Positions 24,393 through 33,593 of a stretch of DNA of 46,564 bases are shown here, in pieces. The notes beneath the pieces are model-generated. The model was not told the origin of the DNA. It did no database searches and saw nothing but the letters and a program-made list of their open reading frames with translations. Within the stretch, counting starts at the first letter, position 1, and the number at the start of each line of letters is the position of its first letter. A program made the translations under genes and the position numbers. Origin of the DNA: Anaerolineae bacterium (lineage in GTDB: Bacteria > Chloroflexota > Anaerolineae > Aggregatilineales > Phototrophicaceae); assembly GCA_022843385.1 (NCBI GenBank), contig JALHNT010000056.1, positions 1 to 46,564 on the forward strand, given 5' to 3'.

Positions 24393-26384
24393 TCAACGCT
24401 CGCCATTCAGGAAATCGACGGCGGCTTGAAGCACCAGATCCTCATCGCTGAAGATCGACTCCTCATCCACCGGCACCTTGACTTCCGGGACGATGCCGCT
24501 GCCTTCAATGATGATGTTGCCCTCACTGTCGAGCGGGCGAATGATCGAGTATTGCAGCGTCTCGCCTTCTGGCATGTTATAGCCGCTCTGACCACCGCCC
24601 AACCCAGCGCTGGGATACTGCCCGACGATGGTGGCCCGATCATCAATGGTCATGTTGTAGGCGAAGAATTCACAGGCGCTGGCGCAGTTGGGCCCGACCA
24701 GCACCGCGATGGGGCCAGAATAACGAAGTTCTTCACCAGGCAGAATGAACTTATCGGCATAATCTGGATTGCTATAGAAACCACCGACAGACTCGTCGAA
24801 GCTGGCGCTGTTGCCTATCGTCAGCGCTTCATCGAAGAAATAAGCCGCCATCTGGTCAGCCAGCCAACCGCTCCCACCGCCGTTATAGCGCATATCGATG
24901 ATAAGACCGGGAACGCCCTGGTTATTCAACTCGCGCATCAGCCGTTCCCAGATGGTGATCATCAACCGGTCGCTGTCGGAAAAGCTGTAAATGCGGACAA
25001 CGGCAAATCCGCTGGGCAGCAGCTCGTATTCCACTGGCAGATCAAAACCGCCTTCAGTCCAGCCGAGGAAGCCAAAGTTAGCTTCATAGCTCTCAAATTC
25101 CTCGATGGCGTTCATCTCACCACTGGTCTGGGTCTGCTCATCGCCTGGGTTGCGATACTTCAGGACGACCTCGCTATCGATGGGCATGCGGGTCAGAAAG
25201 GCCAGTTGATTGATGCGGCGGACATGCTGGGTGCTGAACGGCCCGATCAGCAGCGGCACTTCTTCCAGCGCTTTTTCGATGGGCATGCCATTCCACCCCA
25301 GAATCTCGGCACCGACTTCAATTCCCTCATCATCCGCCGGTGTATCCGGGAAAACATCGCGGACGATGACACGGCCATCATCCAACTGGCGCACCGTCAG
25401 CCCCAGTCCACCACTGTTCTGTTCCCAGAATTCATTGGCGTCGAAGGGCGCGCTGAGGTGCCCGTCCGGGATGGAGAAGATGAAATCGCGCAGCGCCCGG
25501 CGGTAGGCATCGGCATCGCCATCGCGGTCGGCATCGACAAAACGGGGACGATATTCATCCCGTTTGGCATCCCAGTCGATGTTCAGAAATTCGGTAAAGG
25601 CATAATTCTGGCGGAACATTTCGACCATGGCGTCAAAGGCTTCGCCATAGCTGAGGTTGGAAAAGTCATCCTGCTCCGACCCCTCGCCTTCAATCAGGTC
25701 AACGACCGGATTACGCGAACGATCAAAGGTGAAAGGCTCGCTGTCCAGGTTGACCAGCGTATAGCCCGGTGGTAGCCGCACCACCGGTTCATCGCCAGTG
25801 AAAAGCTTGCCGTCGTCACCAAAAGCAGTGGGGAAAGCCTGCTGGTCATCCGGCGCATAGACCAGGAATGTCCCGCCAATGATCTCGCCTTCATCCGACG
25901 GATCAGGGCTGACACGGGTGGAGGCATAGGCACTAGACCAGCCCCCGCCATACAGGTCGCGCTCTTCCAGATAGGCATCACCCCACACATTCGTCCAGTA
26001 GGCAATAGCATAAATCATCACCCCGGGATCGCTCTCGTCATCGGTATCGACATCATGCAGCGTGGCCGCCGGCACGATCGGCAGTTCGATGGCATAACGG
26101 AAAGGTGAGGTGTAAAAATCGCTGGTGATCTTACCCAGCACCTGCGACTCTTCGGACATGATGAAGCGGCGGTTACGGGTGACGAATCCACCCTGGTCTT
26201 CCAGGATGACCAGCGGTTCATCGACCCCCATGGTGAAGAACGAGTTGGTATAGCTCACGTCGCCGCTGATGGACACCGGCCCACCTTCGTCGTTGATGAT
26301 GGTCGCCAGTGGGATGTCGTCATTCTGTGCCATGACCGTCGCAAATGACAGCAGAACTACCATTACAATCAGTGCTTTACGCAT
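24393..26384 (-). CDS. Secreted S41-family (C-terminal processing type) serine peptidase
   Basis: 663 residues with signal peptide MRKALIVMVVLLSFATVMA. Residues to about 225 form a beta-rich accessory domain without a clear match. A helical N-terminal S41 segment follows (YGEAFDAMVEMFRQNYAFTE, DGHLSAPF), then a PDZ-like part (GGLGLTVRQLDDGRVIVRDV, FPDTPADDEGIEVGAEILGW). The catalytic domain has GLIIDMRYNGGGSGW and the nucleophile region VGPNCASACEFFAYNM, with a further GQYPSAGLGGGQSGY loop. Such peptidases trim or degrade exported proteins. ATG 26384 has GAGGG upstream. It stands alone between the transposase remnant and the divergent lipoprotein gene. Confidence 0.88.
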   Translation of the reverse strand: MRKALIVMVVLLSFATVMAQNDDIPLATIINDEGGPVSISGDVSYTNSFFTMGVDEPLVILEDQGGFVTRNRRFIMSEESQVLGKITSDFYTSPFRYAIELPIVPAATLHDVDTDDESDPGVMIYAIAYWTNVWGDAYLEERDLYGGGWSSAYASTRVSPDPSDEGEIIGGTFLVYAPDDQQAFPTAFGDDGKLFTGDEPVVRLPPGYTLVNLDSEPFTFDRSRNPVVDLIEGEGSEQDDFSNLSYGEAFDAMVEMFRQNYAFTEFLNIDWDAKRDEYRPRFVDADRDGDADAYRRALRDFIFSIPDGHLSAPFDANEFWEQNSGGLGLTVRQLDDGRVIVRDVFPDTPADDEGIEVGAEILGWNGMPIEKALEEVPLLIGPFSTQHVRRINQLAFLTRMPIDSEVVLKYRNPGDEQTQTSGEMNAIEEFESYEANFGFLGWTEGGFDLPVEYELLPSGFAVVRIYSFSDSDRLMITIWERLMRELNNQGVPGLIIDMRYNGGGSGWLADQMAAYFFDEALTIGNSASFDESVGGFYSNPDYADKFILPGEELRYSGPIAVLVGPNCASACEFFAYNMTIDDRATIVGQYPSAGLGGGQSGYNMPEGETLQYSIIRPLDSEGNIIIEGSGIVPEVKVPVDEESIFSDEDLVLQAAVDFLNGER

Positions 26385-26595
26385 GGATTACCCTCAATGA
26401 TTCATTTCAGTCACCCTTCATGGTAGTCGAATTCTGGTTTTTCACAAACCGTCATTGGTCTGAGACCGCCTGCCAGCCAGTCTAGGCGAAAATTCACCAT
26501 CTCAACCTGACGATTGGCATACGATGGCTTGCTCCTGACGCGGCATCTGCTAAACTCGGCTGCGAGCGCTGGATGATAGGAAGGGATATGCCAAG

Positions 26596-27360
26596 CTGAA
26601 AGCTCAAACCCGAACGCCATCTCTCATCGGTGCACTGCTGGCCTGTGCGATAGCGCTGACGGCCTGCTCCGAAAATACCTCCCAAGCCGGACTTGAAGCC
26701 GAAAATGCCCTGCTCAGCACCCAGATCAGCGACCTGCGCCTGACCGCAACTTACGAGACCGACCGGCTGCAAATCACCGCCAATGCCATCGAGACCAGTA
26801 TCGCCCAGGCCAATCTGCGCTATGCCGAGTTAGCGGCAACGCTGCAATATTCCAACATCGACGGCACCGCCATCGCCCAGGTACAGCCCATCCTGGATGG
26901 CAGCAGCCTGACGCCGGAGCGCAACGCTTTCGGCACACCGCTGGGGCCATCTCCGACGCCGTTCATCCCCGCCACACCCACACCAGCCAACGCGGCCAGC
27001 CTGACCGGTGCTGTGTTGTCAAGCAGAGTGAGCGATAACGACTGCGCTGCTGGCATTCAATCCCAGTTCGACAGCACGGCCGACCGTATCTATGTAGTGG
27101 CAACAGCGGTGAATATCCGCGCCGGGATGCGGCTGGAGTCGATCTGGACACAGGGCGGGGTCGAAGTGGTCCGGCATGACTTCACGCCGGAATTCGAGAT
27201 CAATGGCAACTGCATCTGGTTCTTTGTCGATCAGACCGATTTTGTGTTTACGCCCGGCAGCTATGCCGTCCAGTTAACCATCGACGGCGCAGCCAGTGGG
27301 CCGCCGCTGTCATTCACCATCAGCGGCGACGCCATGCCTGAAGCAACTGCCGGGACATAA
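26596..27360 (+). CDS. Putative lipoprotein with coiled coil; best start is CTG
   Basis: 254 residues if translation starts at CTG 26596: the product then begins with a textbook lipoprotein signal (KAQTRTPSLIGALLACAIAL followed by the lipobox LTAC). No ATG, GTG or TTG exists in this frame before the lipobox; the frame is closed by TAA at 26551. AGGAAGGG (26578-26585) lies ten bases before the CTG. After the lipidated cysteine comes a helical, probably coiled-coil segment (SQAGLEAENALLSTQISDLR to about residue 80), a Pro/Thr-rich linker (TPLGPSPTPFIPATPTPANA), and a beta-rich C-terminal domain (AGIQSQFDSTADRIYVVATA). The function is unknown. A three-codon frame, ATG-CCA-AGC-TGA, overlaps the CTG. 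Confidence 0.65.
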   Translation: MKAQTRTPSLIGALLACAIALTACSENTSQAGLEAENALLSTQISDLRLTATYETDRLQITANAIETSIAQANLRYAELAATLQYSNIDGTAIAQVQPILDGSSLTPERNAFGTPLGPSPTPFIPATPTPANAASLTGAVLSSRVSDNDCAAGIQSQFDSTADRIYVVATAVNIRAGMRLESIWTQGGVEVVRHDFTPEFEINGNCIWFFVDQTDFVFTPGSYAVQLTIDGAASGPPLSFTISGDAMPEATAGT

Positions 27361-27372
27361 TGGACGAGTCGA

Positions 27373-28623
27373 TCAGCCGGCGACGGTCGTGGCTGGGGCT
27401 GGCGACTCCACCCCTTCTATCCGCATCCGGTGCCAGACTTCATAGAGCAGACCCATGACAACCGTCATCACCAGCAGCAGGACAGTGATGCTTTCCAGGC
27501 CAAAAGTCACGCCTGCCACCCCAAGTAAGCCGGGAATGACGCCAATGCCGATGGTGGCGGCTGCAACCTGGAAACCGATGGCGTTCGCTGCATGGACGGG
27601 ACCCATACGCTCCTGGGTGGTGGTCACCAACATGGCGAAGATTGGGCCGAACATGAAGCCGAAGAGCGACACCGCCACGACCCCGCTTTCGGGGAACGGA
27701 TTGAGGACGAGCAGCAGCATACCGGCTGCCGATCCAACCATACAAATACGGATCAGGCGCTCGGCGGCAACACGGTGGACAATGAAGCCAAAGGCGATAC
27801 GACCGATGGTGAAGCTCAACCAGTACAGCGTCACCCAGTTGCTGGCGACAGCCTCGGCGATGCCGCGCGATTCGAAGAAGACGCTCTTGCTCCACTGACC
27901 AGTACCCGATTCCAGACCGGCGAACAGGGCAAAAATACCGATGCCGATCCAGACGATGGGCAGCCGCAGCGTCGAACTGACCGAGGTGTGCTGGGCGGCT
28001 TCAGCTACGGTGGCATTGGCATTCAGCGGCAGCCAGCGCGGACGAGTCAAAAAGAAGAGTCCTGCTGCAAGTAGATATAACACTGCAACCATCCAGTAGC
28101 CAAAACGCCACGATCCCTGATTGCTTAGCACAAGACTGATGATGAACGGTGCAATGGTCGAGCCGATGCCAAAACAGGCGTGCAGCCAGTTCATCAGACG
28201 CGAGTCAAAATGGGCGGCGAAGTAGATATTCATGCCACCATCGAGGATACCGGCGCCAAAGCCCGCCACCAATCCTAGTGCAACAATTACTTCCCAGGCA
28301 GGAGCCAGTGCGTATCCGGCGAAAGCGATCACCCCGAGCGCGCAGCCGCCCACCAGCATCAGACCAATATCGTAACGCGAGAACAGCCGTCCACTGATGA
28401 AGCTGGCGATGAAGTAGCCAACGCTATATGTCAGGTACAGAGTAGCAACCGCATCCAGACCCAGATTAAAGGTCTCGCGGATATGCGGTGACCAGACGAT
28501 GCCAATCAACGCAGGGGGCATCCCCAGCACGATAAAACTGAAATAAGCGATTAGCACAGCGACATAATCAACTTTGCGGGCAGGCATGGGCAGGCGACTT
28601 TCCGATGAATTTAGGTATGGCAT
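27373..28623 (-). CDS. Major facilitator superfamily permease
   Basis: 416 residues with about twelve hydrophobic segments (VAVLIAYFSFIVLGMPPALI ... VLLLVMTVVMGLLYEVW). The cytoplasmic loop after span 2 reads SGRLFSRYDIGLMLVGG and the matching loop in the second half is GFIVHRVAAERLIRICM. GAGILDGGMNIYFAAHF and MNWLHACFGIGSTIAPF recall the FucP/YbjJ-like sugar-type MFS branch, which is only an approximate placement. Start uncertain: ATG 28623 has GGAA close by; ATG 28587 would remove 12 residues and fits the usual short N-terminus. It is convergent with the lipoprotein gene, 12 bases apart. Confidence 0.85.
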   Translation of the reverse strand: MPYLNSSESRLPMPARKVDYVAVLIAYFSFIVLGMPPALIGIVWSPHIRETFNLGLDAVATLYLTYSVGYFIASFISGRLFSRYDIGLMLVGGCALGVIAFAGYALAPAWEVIVALGLVAGFGAGILDGGMNIYFAAHFDSRLMNWLHACFGIGSTIAPFIISLVLSNQGSWRFGYWMVAVLYLLAAGLFFLTRPRWLPLNANATVAEAAQHTSVSSTLRLPIVWIGIGIFALFAGLESGTGQWSKSVFFESRGIAEAVASNWVTLYWLSFTIGRIAFGFIVHRVAAERLIRICMVGSAAGMLLLVLNPFPESGVVAVSLFGFMFGPIFAMLVTTTQERMGPVHAANAIGFQVAAATIGIGVIPGLLGVAGVTFGLESITVLLLVMTVVMGLLYEVWHRMRIEGVESPAPATTVAG

Positions 28624-28889
28624 TTCCTATGACTATACCGCATTGACGGTGAGACCAGGTACAGCCACTGGCAATCGGGTGAAGGATGGATGACAGGGTG
28701 GGCCATCCATCAGTACGATAGTCCTAAAGTAAATCAAAATTCAAATGAAGCGCGTATCCTGAGATAACTGTTGGTATTGTATAGAGATGAGTGCCGTCAC
28801 AGGAATATTTAGATTGAACGTTAAGGTTATAATTCTGCCAGACGGATTATGATTAATCGAAGAGCGAGTGCGCAGATAAGGAAGTTCTG

Positions 28890-29771
28890 ATGTCTGAGTC
28901 AAATGGTCGTGATACCAAGTATCTGAATAATCCCAGCGTCAGCAACAGCGATGTCTTTCTGCCCATTCGCGCCACTGGCCCGCTCAATGAGCCGCTGCCC
29001 TGGGTGATCGAACTGCGCGTTGTTGGCACGCCATCCACCATTCAGGTCCAGGTGCACGAGACGATGATTATCGGACGCAACGACCCGCAGCGCGGCGTGT
29101 ATCCGACAGTTGATCTGGGTGCCTACGGCGGACAGAACAAAGGCGTATCGCGCCAACACGCCGTACTGCTGGTGCGCGAAAATCGCATCTATGCCAAGGA
29201 TCTTGGCAGCGTCAACGGTACCCGGCTGAATGGCTTTCTGCTCTCGCCTGAACAGGAGTATCGTCTGCGCCATGCCGACGAACTGGAAATCGGTCAGGTA
29301 CGCTTGCAGGTACGCTTCGTCTTCGTTCCCACCATCGCCAATGTCCCGAAAGAGGACGAAGATCAAGACCCCAGCATTCCGGTGCTGGGAAGCGGCCAGC
29401 CCGTGCTGGTCATCGAAGAAAATCAGCAGGTGGCAAATGTCTTCAGCCTGGCGCTGCGCCACGCCGGTTTCAAAGTGACGGTGGTCAACACGGCCATGAG
29501 CGCGGTCAGCGTCGTCTCGCAGAAGATGCCATCGCTCATCGTGATGGATCTGATGCTCCCAGATATGAATGGCCTCGACCTGATGCATTCTATCCGCAAG
29601 CTGCCGCAGGGCAACAAGGTCAGCATCATCGTTTGTTCCGGCGCCACTGGCGGCTTCCAGATGCATCAGGCGCTGGAGAGCGGAGCCCGTTTCTTCCTCG
29701 GCAAGCCGGTCAGCATCGAGGATCTGCTGAAGGCCGTCCGCGAAGTCTTCGAGGGCGAGTCCCGCGTGTAG
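28890..29771 (+). CDS. FHA domain - response regulator receiver protein
   Basis: 293 residues. FHA domain at about 38-146, with the phosphothreonine-pocket residues GRN (62-64), SRQHA (87-91) and NGT (109-111). After a short acidic linker (KEDEDQDPSIP), a receiver domain spans 170-290: acidic pair E176-E177, phospho-acceptor D220 in VMDLMLPDMNG, S250 and K272 (LGKPV). There is no DNA-binding or catalytic output domain, so signalling would be through protein contacts, with the FHA domain reading Ser/Thr phosphorylation and the receiver reading a histidine kinase. AAGGAAG precedes the ATG; a TATAAT box lies at 28828-28833. No kinase adjoins; the closest candidate is the membrane histidine kinase at 34486. 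Confidence 0.9.
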   Translation: MSESNGRDTKYLNNPSVSNSDVFLPIRATGPLNEPLPWVIELRVVGTPSTIQVQVHETMIIGRNDPQRGVYPTVDLGAYGGQNKGVSRQHAVLLVRENRIYAKDLGSVNGTRLNGFLLSPEQEYRLRHADELEIGQVRLQVRFVFVPTIANVPKEDEDQDPSIPVLGSGQPVLVIEENQQVANVFSLALRHAGFKVTVVNTAMSAVSVVSQKMPSLIVMDLMLPDMNGLDLMHSIRKLPQGNKVSIIVCSGATGGFQMHQALESGARFFLGKPVSIEDLLKAVREVFEGESRV

Positions 29772-29880
29772 GGCTGTCCTCAAATTTACCTACCGCCTGT
29801 ATCAGCCTTCTTAATTGCGTACAGAGGGCTGAAGCGATCCCCAAAGCCTCATCTGAAGGTAGTGGCTGGAGAAGCGCCCG

Positions 29881-31722
29881 TTATCCTTCCAGCAGGATCG
29901 ACTCCAACCGGGGATAATCGCCGGTCACACCATCCACCCCGTTCACCTTCAGCCGTTCACCACTCTGCCAGTTATAGATGACAGCATGTAGCTGATACTC
30001 ACCCGCCGGCAGCCCGGCGATAGACAGCTCTGCCATATGACAGCCCAGCAGGTGCGATGGCAGCCCGACATCGGCTTGCGCCACCAGTTCACCCTTGGCG
30101 TTCAGCAAGTGGAGGCCGAGCGAGTAAGCAGCAGCCGGAAAATCCCCTGGCCGCTGGATGGCGACCCAGGTTTGCAGCCGGTCAGCATGTCGGGTTGGCG
30201 GGCTCATCAGTCCCAGGTCGATCTGGTCACCCAGGCGCAGACTCGCCTGCGCCGGGTCTATCCGGCCATAAGCATACAGTTCGAGCGTCGGGTCTTTGGC
30301 AATCGTGGCGCATTCATAGATGCCCTGCTGGTTCATCAGATAACGGAAGAGCGACCACTCGGTGGAAATCCACTTCGGTGAATAGATCACCCAGAAGCGA
30401 TCCGCCCCTTCGACCGCCTGCTGCACCCGCCGCGCATAGGCCGGAACATCGCCGCGCAGCGAAAAGGCTTCGACAATCTCCAGCCGTGTGCCATCGTAGC
30501 CCAGGTAATGCATCAGCGGGTTATGCTGCAAGACCGCCGGCAGCGTCTGCGCCTCAGCATCCAGCACCACATCGCCGGGGTTCAGGCGCGGGCGGATCAG
30601 ATCGACGATGGCGCGGGTATCGCGCGGGTTATGACGTTGAATGCCCGCCTGATAGGCAAAGCTATCATCGGCACCCCAGGCGATGCCGAACCACAGCGCC
30701 CCCAGGATCAATGGATGCACCCGGCGCTGCGCCAGTTCATACACGCCGAACCCCAATGCCAGCGCCAGCAGCGGCATCAGCGCCGCCGCGTAGCGCAGTT
30801 CATAGAGCGAGAGGATACCCAGCACCAGCGTATGCAGCACGAAATACACCCCGACCAGCAGCCATAACCGCCACGAGCGCCGGTTCATCAGGCTGAAGAT
30901 CGCCAGCAGGCCAGCGATGGCCGCTGTGCCGCCGCTCAAGCCGAACACCAGATCGCGCCCCAACCGTTCGACCACACCCCAGCCGAGCGGTAAGCGCTGC
31001 TCATTCTGTGCCATGCCGACCACATGCAGCGCACTTTGCAACCAGGGGAGAAACAACAGCGAGGCCAGCCCCAGGCCGATGACCACTACCCACCAGCGAC
31101 GATCCGGCCAACGCCGGCGCAGCCGCGTCAGATGCCACAGGCTGACCAACGCCAGCGCCGTTGCGGCGAAGTAATGGGTATACAGCAGCAGCAATGCGCT
31201 GAGGGTGAAGACGATAATCCAGAGCCAGCCGGAGCGGCGCATCAGCCGCCGGTAGCTCCACAGCAGGGTGAGGGCGAGCAGGATATACAGGGTGTAATCA
31301 CGCATCTCGTGCAGGTAATAGATGGTCCAGGCGCTGCCGCCGAAGATCAGCGCCCCGCCCAACCCCACCCCGGCCAGACCGGTCAGGTCACGCCCCAGCC
31401 GGTAGACCAGCGCAATCGAGAGCAGCCCCAGCAGCAGCGAGAGAAGGCGCGAACTATAGACGGTCCAGCCGGTCGTGTTCGACCAGGCCGCCAGCAGCAG
31501 GGCATAAGCCGGCGGATGCCAAGGATCATCGTTCATCACCCGCGTCCAGATCTGGGTGGGTGACAGCGGCCCGCCGTAGACATCCGAGCCGGCAGTATAA
31601 ACCGACCACCACTCGTCGAACCAGATACCATCGCTGTTCAGGTGGCGCGCCCCCAGCCAGGTCGCCAGCAGCAGAATCGCCACTACGCCGACCCAGCCTC
31701 GCGCTGTCTTCTTGCTTGTCAT
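29881..31722 (-). CDS. GT-C membrane glycosyltransferase (GT39/ArnT-like)
   Basis: 613 residues. The first span (WVGVVAILLLATWLGARHLN) is followed by WFDEWWSVY, in which D36-E37 are the catalytic acidic pair expected in the first outer loop. The motif HEMRDYTLYILLAL (about 138-151) corresponds to the conserved S/H-E-x-R-x-Y segment of GT39-type enzymes. About ten further spans extend to near residue 360, and a soluble outer domain runs to the end, ending in a beta domain (HLLNAKGELVAQADVGLPSH). It probably transfers a sugar from a lipid-linked donor to a lipid or protein outside the membrane. Start ATG 31722. It stands alone on the minus strand. Confidence 0.88.
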   Translation of the reverse strand: MTSKKTARGWVGVVAILLLATWLGARHLNSDGIWFDEWWSVYTAGSDVYGGPLSPTQIWTRVMNDDPWHPPAYALLLAAWSNTTGWTVYSSRLLSLLLGLLSIALVYRLGRDLTGLAGVGLGGALIFGGSAWTIYYLHEMRDYTLYILLALTLLWSYRRLMRRSGWLWIIVFTLSALLLLYTHYFAATALALVSLWHLTRLRRRWPDRRWWVVVIGLGLASLLFLPWLQSALHVVGMAQNEQRLPLGWGVVERLGRDLVFGLSGGTAAIAGLLAIFSLMNRRSWRLWLLVGVYFVLHTLVLGILSLYELRYAAALMPLLALALGFGVYELAQRRVHPLILGALWFGIAWGADDSFAYQAGIQRHNPRDTRAIVDLIRPRLNPGDVVLDAEAQTLPAVLQHNPLMHYLGYDGTRLEIVEAFSLRGDVPAYARRVQQAVEGADRFWVIYSPKWISTEWSLFRYLMNQQGIYECATIAKDPTLELYAYGRIDPAQASLRLGDQIDLGLMSPPTRHADRLQTWVAIQRPGDFPAAAYSLGLHLLNAKGELVAQADVGLPSHLLGCHMAELSIAGLPAGEYQLHAVIYNWQSGERLKVNGVDGVTGDYPRLESILLEG

Positions 31723-31903
31723 CTAGTCCGGCCCTGTCCCTCGGAGTTGTTGTGCGCCGAACCGATTATACCGCTAGAGTGTGTTATGCACTTAATGGCT
31801 CTCATCCAGCAGTCGGCCAGTATAATCTCCCACCAGAAAAACTGATTGTTCAAGTTTTGTCGATCAGTTACTTTAACGAATTGATGAGGACTATATTCAG
31901 ATC

Positions 31904-32980
31904 ATGAAATTCAATAAGCACCTCTTGTTAATGGTCATTGTTGGTTTGGCGATGTTGGTCGGGCAATCGGTACTTGCCATCGAGAAAGAGACTGACATTG
32001 CCCCAATCAGAACGTTGGAAAATGCTACCGCCAGCGCGGTTGCATGGAGCCCCGATGGAACCCAGTTGGCGGTCGGTGATGCGACAGGCATCACGCTATA
32101 CACGCCTGATCTGCAATTCATCCGTTGGATGCAACAGCCTACCGAACAAATGAAAGCCTTGGTCTGGAGTCCTGATGGGCGTTTACTTGCAGCCAGTGGG
32201 AGTAATAATTTTGGAAGGTTTGATCGCGATGAGCCGATAGAGAAAAAAGTCTATGTTTGGGAGCCGGAAACAGGAGAGGTCATGACCATTTTTGACCAAC
32301 ACGATTTTTGGGTTTCCAGCATCGCCTGGTCACCGGATAGCCGCCTGATTGCAACCGGTAGCTGGGATCGAACCATTAGAATTTCAGATCCCATTACAGG
32401 AGAGACAAAACATATCCTCGACGCGCCAGAATATCCAGGATTAGATTATTCCAGGCTAGTCATGGCGATTAGCTGGTCTCAGAATAATCGGTTGATTGCC
32501 TTGATTGATTCTGTAGGATTGGTTGTTTGGGACAACTTCGACGAAAACCCTATCTTCCTTGTCGAAAATGGGCCGCGACTGCCTCCAACTCCTGATTTTG
32601 CGCTCTGGAGTCCGGATAACCAGTTCATTGCAACTGGTTCAGGGATTTATGATGTCGAAACCAAGCAGGAATCAATACTCGTGAATTGCCCAGGTGGAGG
32701 CAAAATAGGTGGTGTCACGTTTACTTGGAGTCCAGATAGCAAATTTCTTGCGTCCATCAACCTGCGCAGGATGTATATCTGCGATCCATTTTCCGATACC
32801 ATACTTGCCACATTTGAAGGGAAAGTGGGCAGTGAAGAAATTAGCTTCGGCTACCACAATTCGCTGAGTTGGCATCCTGATGGCGGTCTTTTGGCGGGCG
32901 CAGCCGGTGATGGATTCGTGCGGATTTGGGATGTCGAACTCATTGAACCTTTTTCAGCGCCAATAGGTGACGGAGGTTGA
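31904..32980 (+). CDS. Secreted WD40-repeat protein, C-terminus altered by an insertion element
   Basis: 358 residues. Signal peptide MKFNKHLLLMVIVGLAMLVG. WD-type blades recur with the pattern AWSPDGTQLAVGD, VWSPDGRLLAASG, AWSPDSRLIATGSWDRTIRI, LWSPDNQFIATGS, TWSPDSKFLASIN, and the last blade SWHPDGGLLAGAAGDGFVRI. The propeller would act as an extracellular or envelope scaffold. The reading frame is noticeably richer in A/T than its neighbours, which suggests a different origin. The last ~13 codons (32940-32980) overlap the 3' end of an opposite-strand transposase gene, so the natural C-terminus may have been replaced when the element inserted. The next genes are unrelated. Confidence 0.85.
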   Translation: MKFNKHLLLMVIVGLAMLVGQSVLAIEKETDIAPIRTLENATASAVAWSPDGTQLAVGDATGITLYTPDLQFIRWMQQPTEQMKALVWSPDGRLLAASGSNNFGRFDRDEPIEKKVYVWEPETGEVMTIFDQHDFWVSSIAWSPDSRLIATGSWDRTIRISDPITGETKHILDAPEYPGLDYSRLVMAISWSQNNRLIALIDSVGLVVWDNFDENPIFLVENGPRLPPTPDFALWSPDNQFIATGSGIYDVETKQESILVNCPGGGKIGGVTFTWSPDSKFLASINLRRMYICDPFSDTILATFEGKVGSEEISFGYHNSLSWHPDGGLLAGAAGDGFVRIWDVELIEPFSAPIGDGG

Positions 32981-33542
32981 TACGGGTGTAAACGATGAAG
33001 TGAGCGCCCATGAAGTGAGCCACCTTGCGGTCAAAGCGCAGCAGCAGGGCGCAAAACTTGTCAATCCAGGCAAATGTCCGCTCGTTAGTGAAGCACAGCT
33101 TGTAGACTTGAGGGATGAACAGGCGTTTGCGTCCGGGTTTGGGTTTCTTACGGGAGCGAGTGTTCTCGACGATGTTGGGAATGAGCGGGTGATTGAAGCA
33201 GACTTTGCGGGCGGCTTTGGTGTCAAAGGCGGCATCGGCATTGAAGTAACTGCCGGCGATGGGAATGCCCAGTCCTTTGATGAACTTGAAAGCAGTGCGT
33301 AAGGTGTCCTTCAACTCAAAGGCATCGTTGTGGTTGCCGGCGATGATGCCGGTCGTCGCCAGGATGAAGCCGTTGGCATCGGTGATGGGCAGCACATTGG
33401 AGGTTTTGGTTTTCTTGCGTCCTTGATAAGCGACGGCCTCGCCGCCTTTCTTGGCGGGCGCGTGACTGCCGTCGAGGTTCAGATGATGGGTATCGAGCTC
33501 CTCCTGAATCCACACGATGCTGCGCAAGGTCCTGCCCGACAC
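32940..33542 (-). mobile_element. Truncated IS5-like DDE transposase (catalytic part only)
   Basis: 200 residues from a GTG at 33542. The DDE residues appear present: Asp in NLDGSHAPAKKGGEAVAYQG, Asp in NADAAFDTKAA and Glu in FTNERTFAWIDKF, with RFDRKVAHFMGAHFIVYTRI at the end. This matches IS5-family transposases, but the N-terminal domain of these proteins is missing: the frame is closed by TAA only about eleven codons upstream of the GTG. No convincing terminal inverted repeats were found near 32945 or 33590. It lies between the WD40 gene, whose 3' end it overlaps, and the CPBP protease gene. It is therefore a decayed insertion, probably inactive. Confidence 0.75.
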
Positions 33543-33593
33543 CTGGCGGGATGGCGTGGTGGCGAGTTTTTATCGGTGAAGATTAGTCATCTT

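Noticed and set aside
24300..25775. Plus-strand frame of 491 codons
   Set aside because: Antisense to the S41 protease gene; composition and lack of motifs mark it as a shadow.
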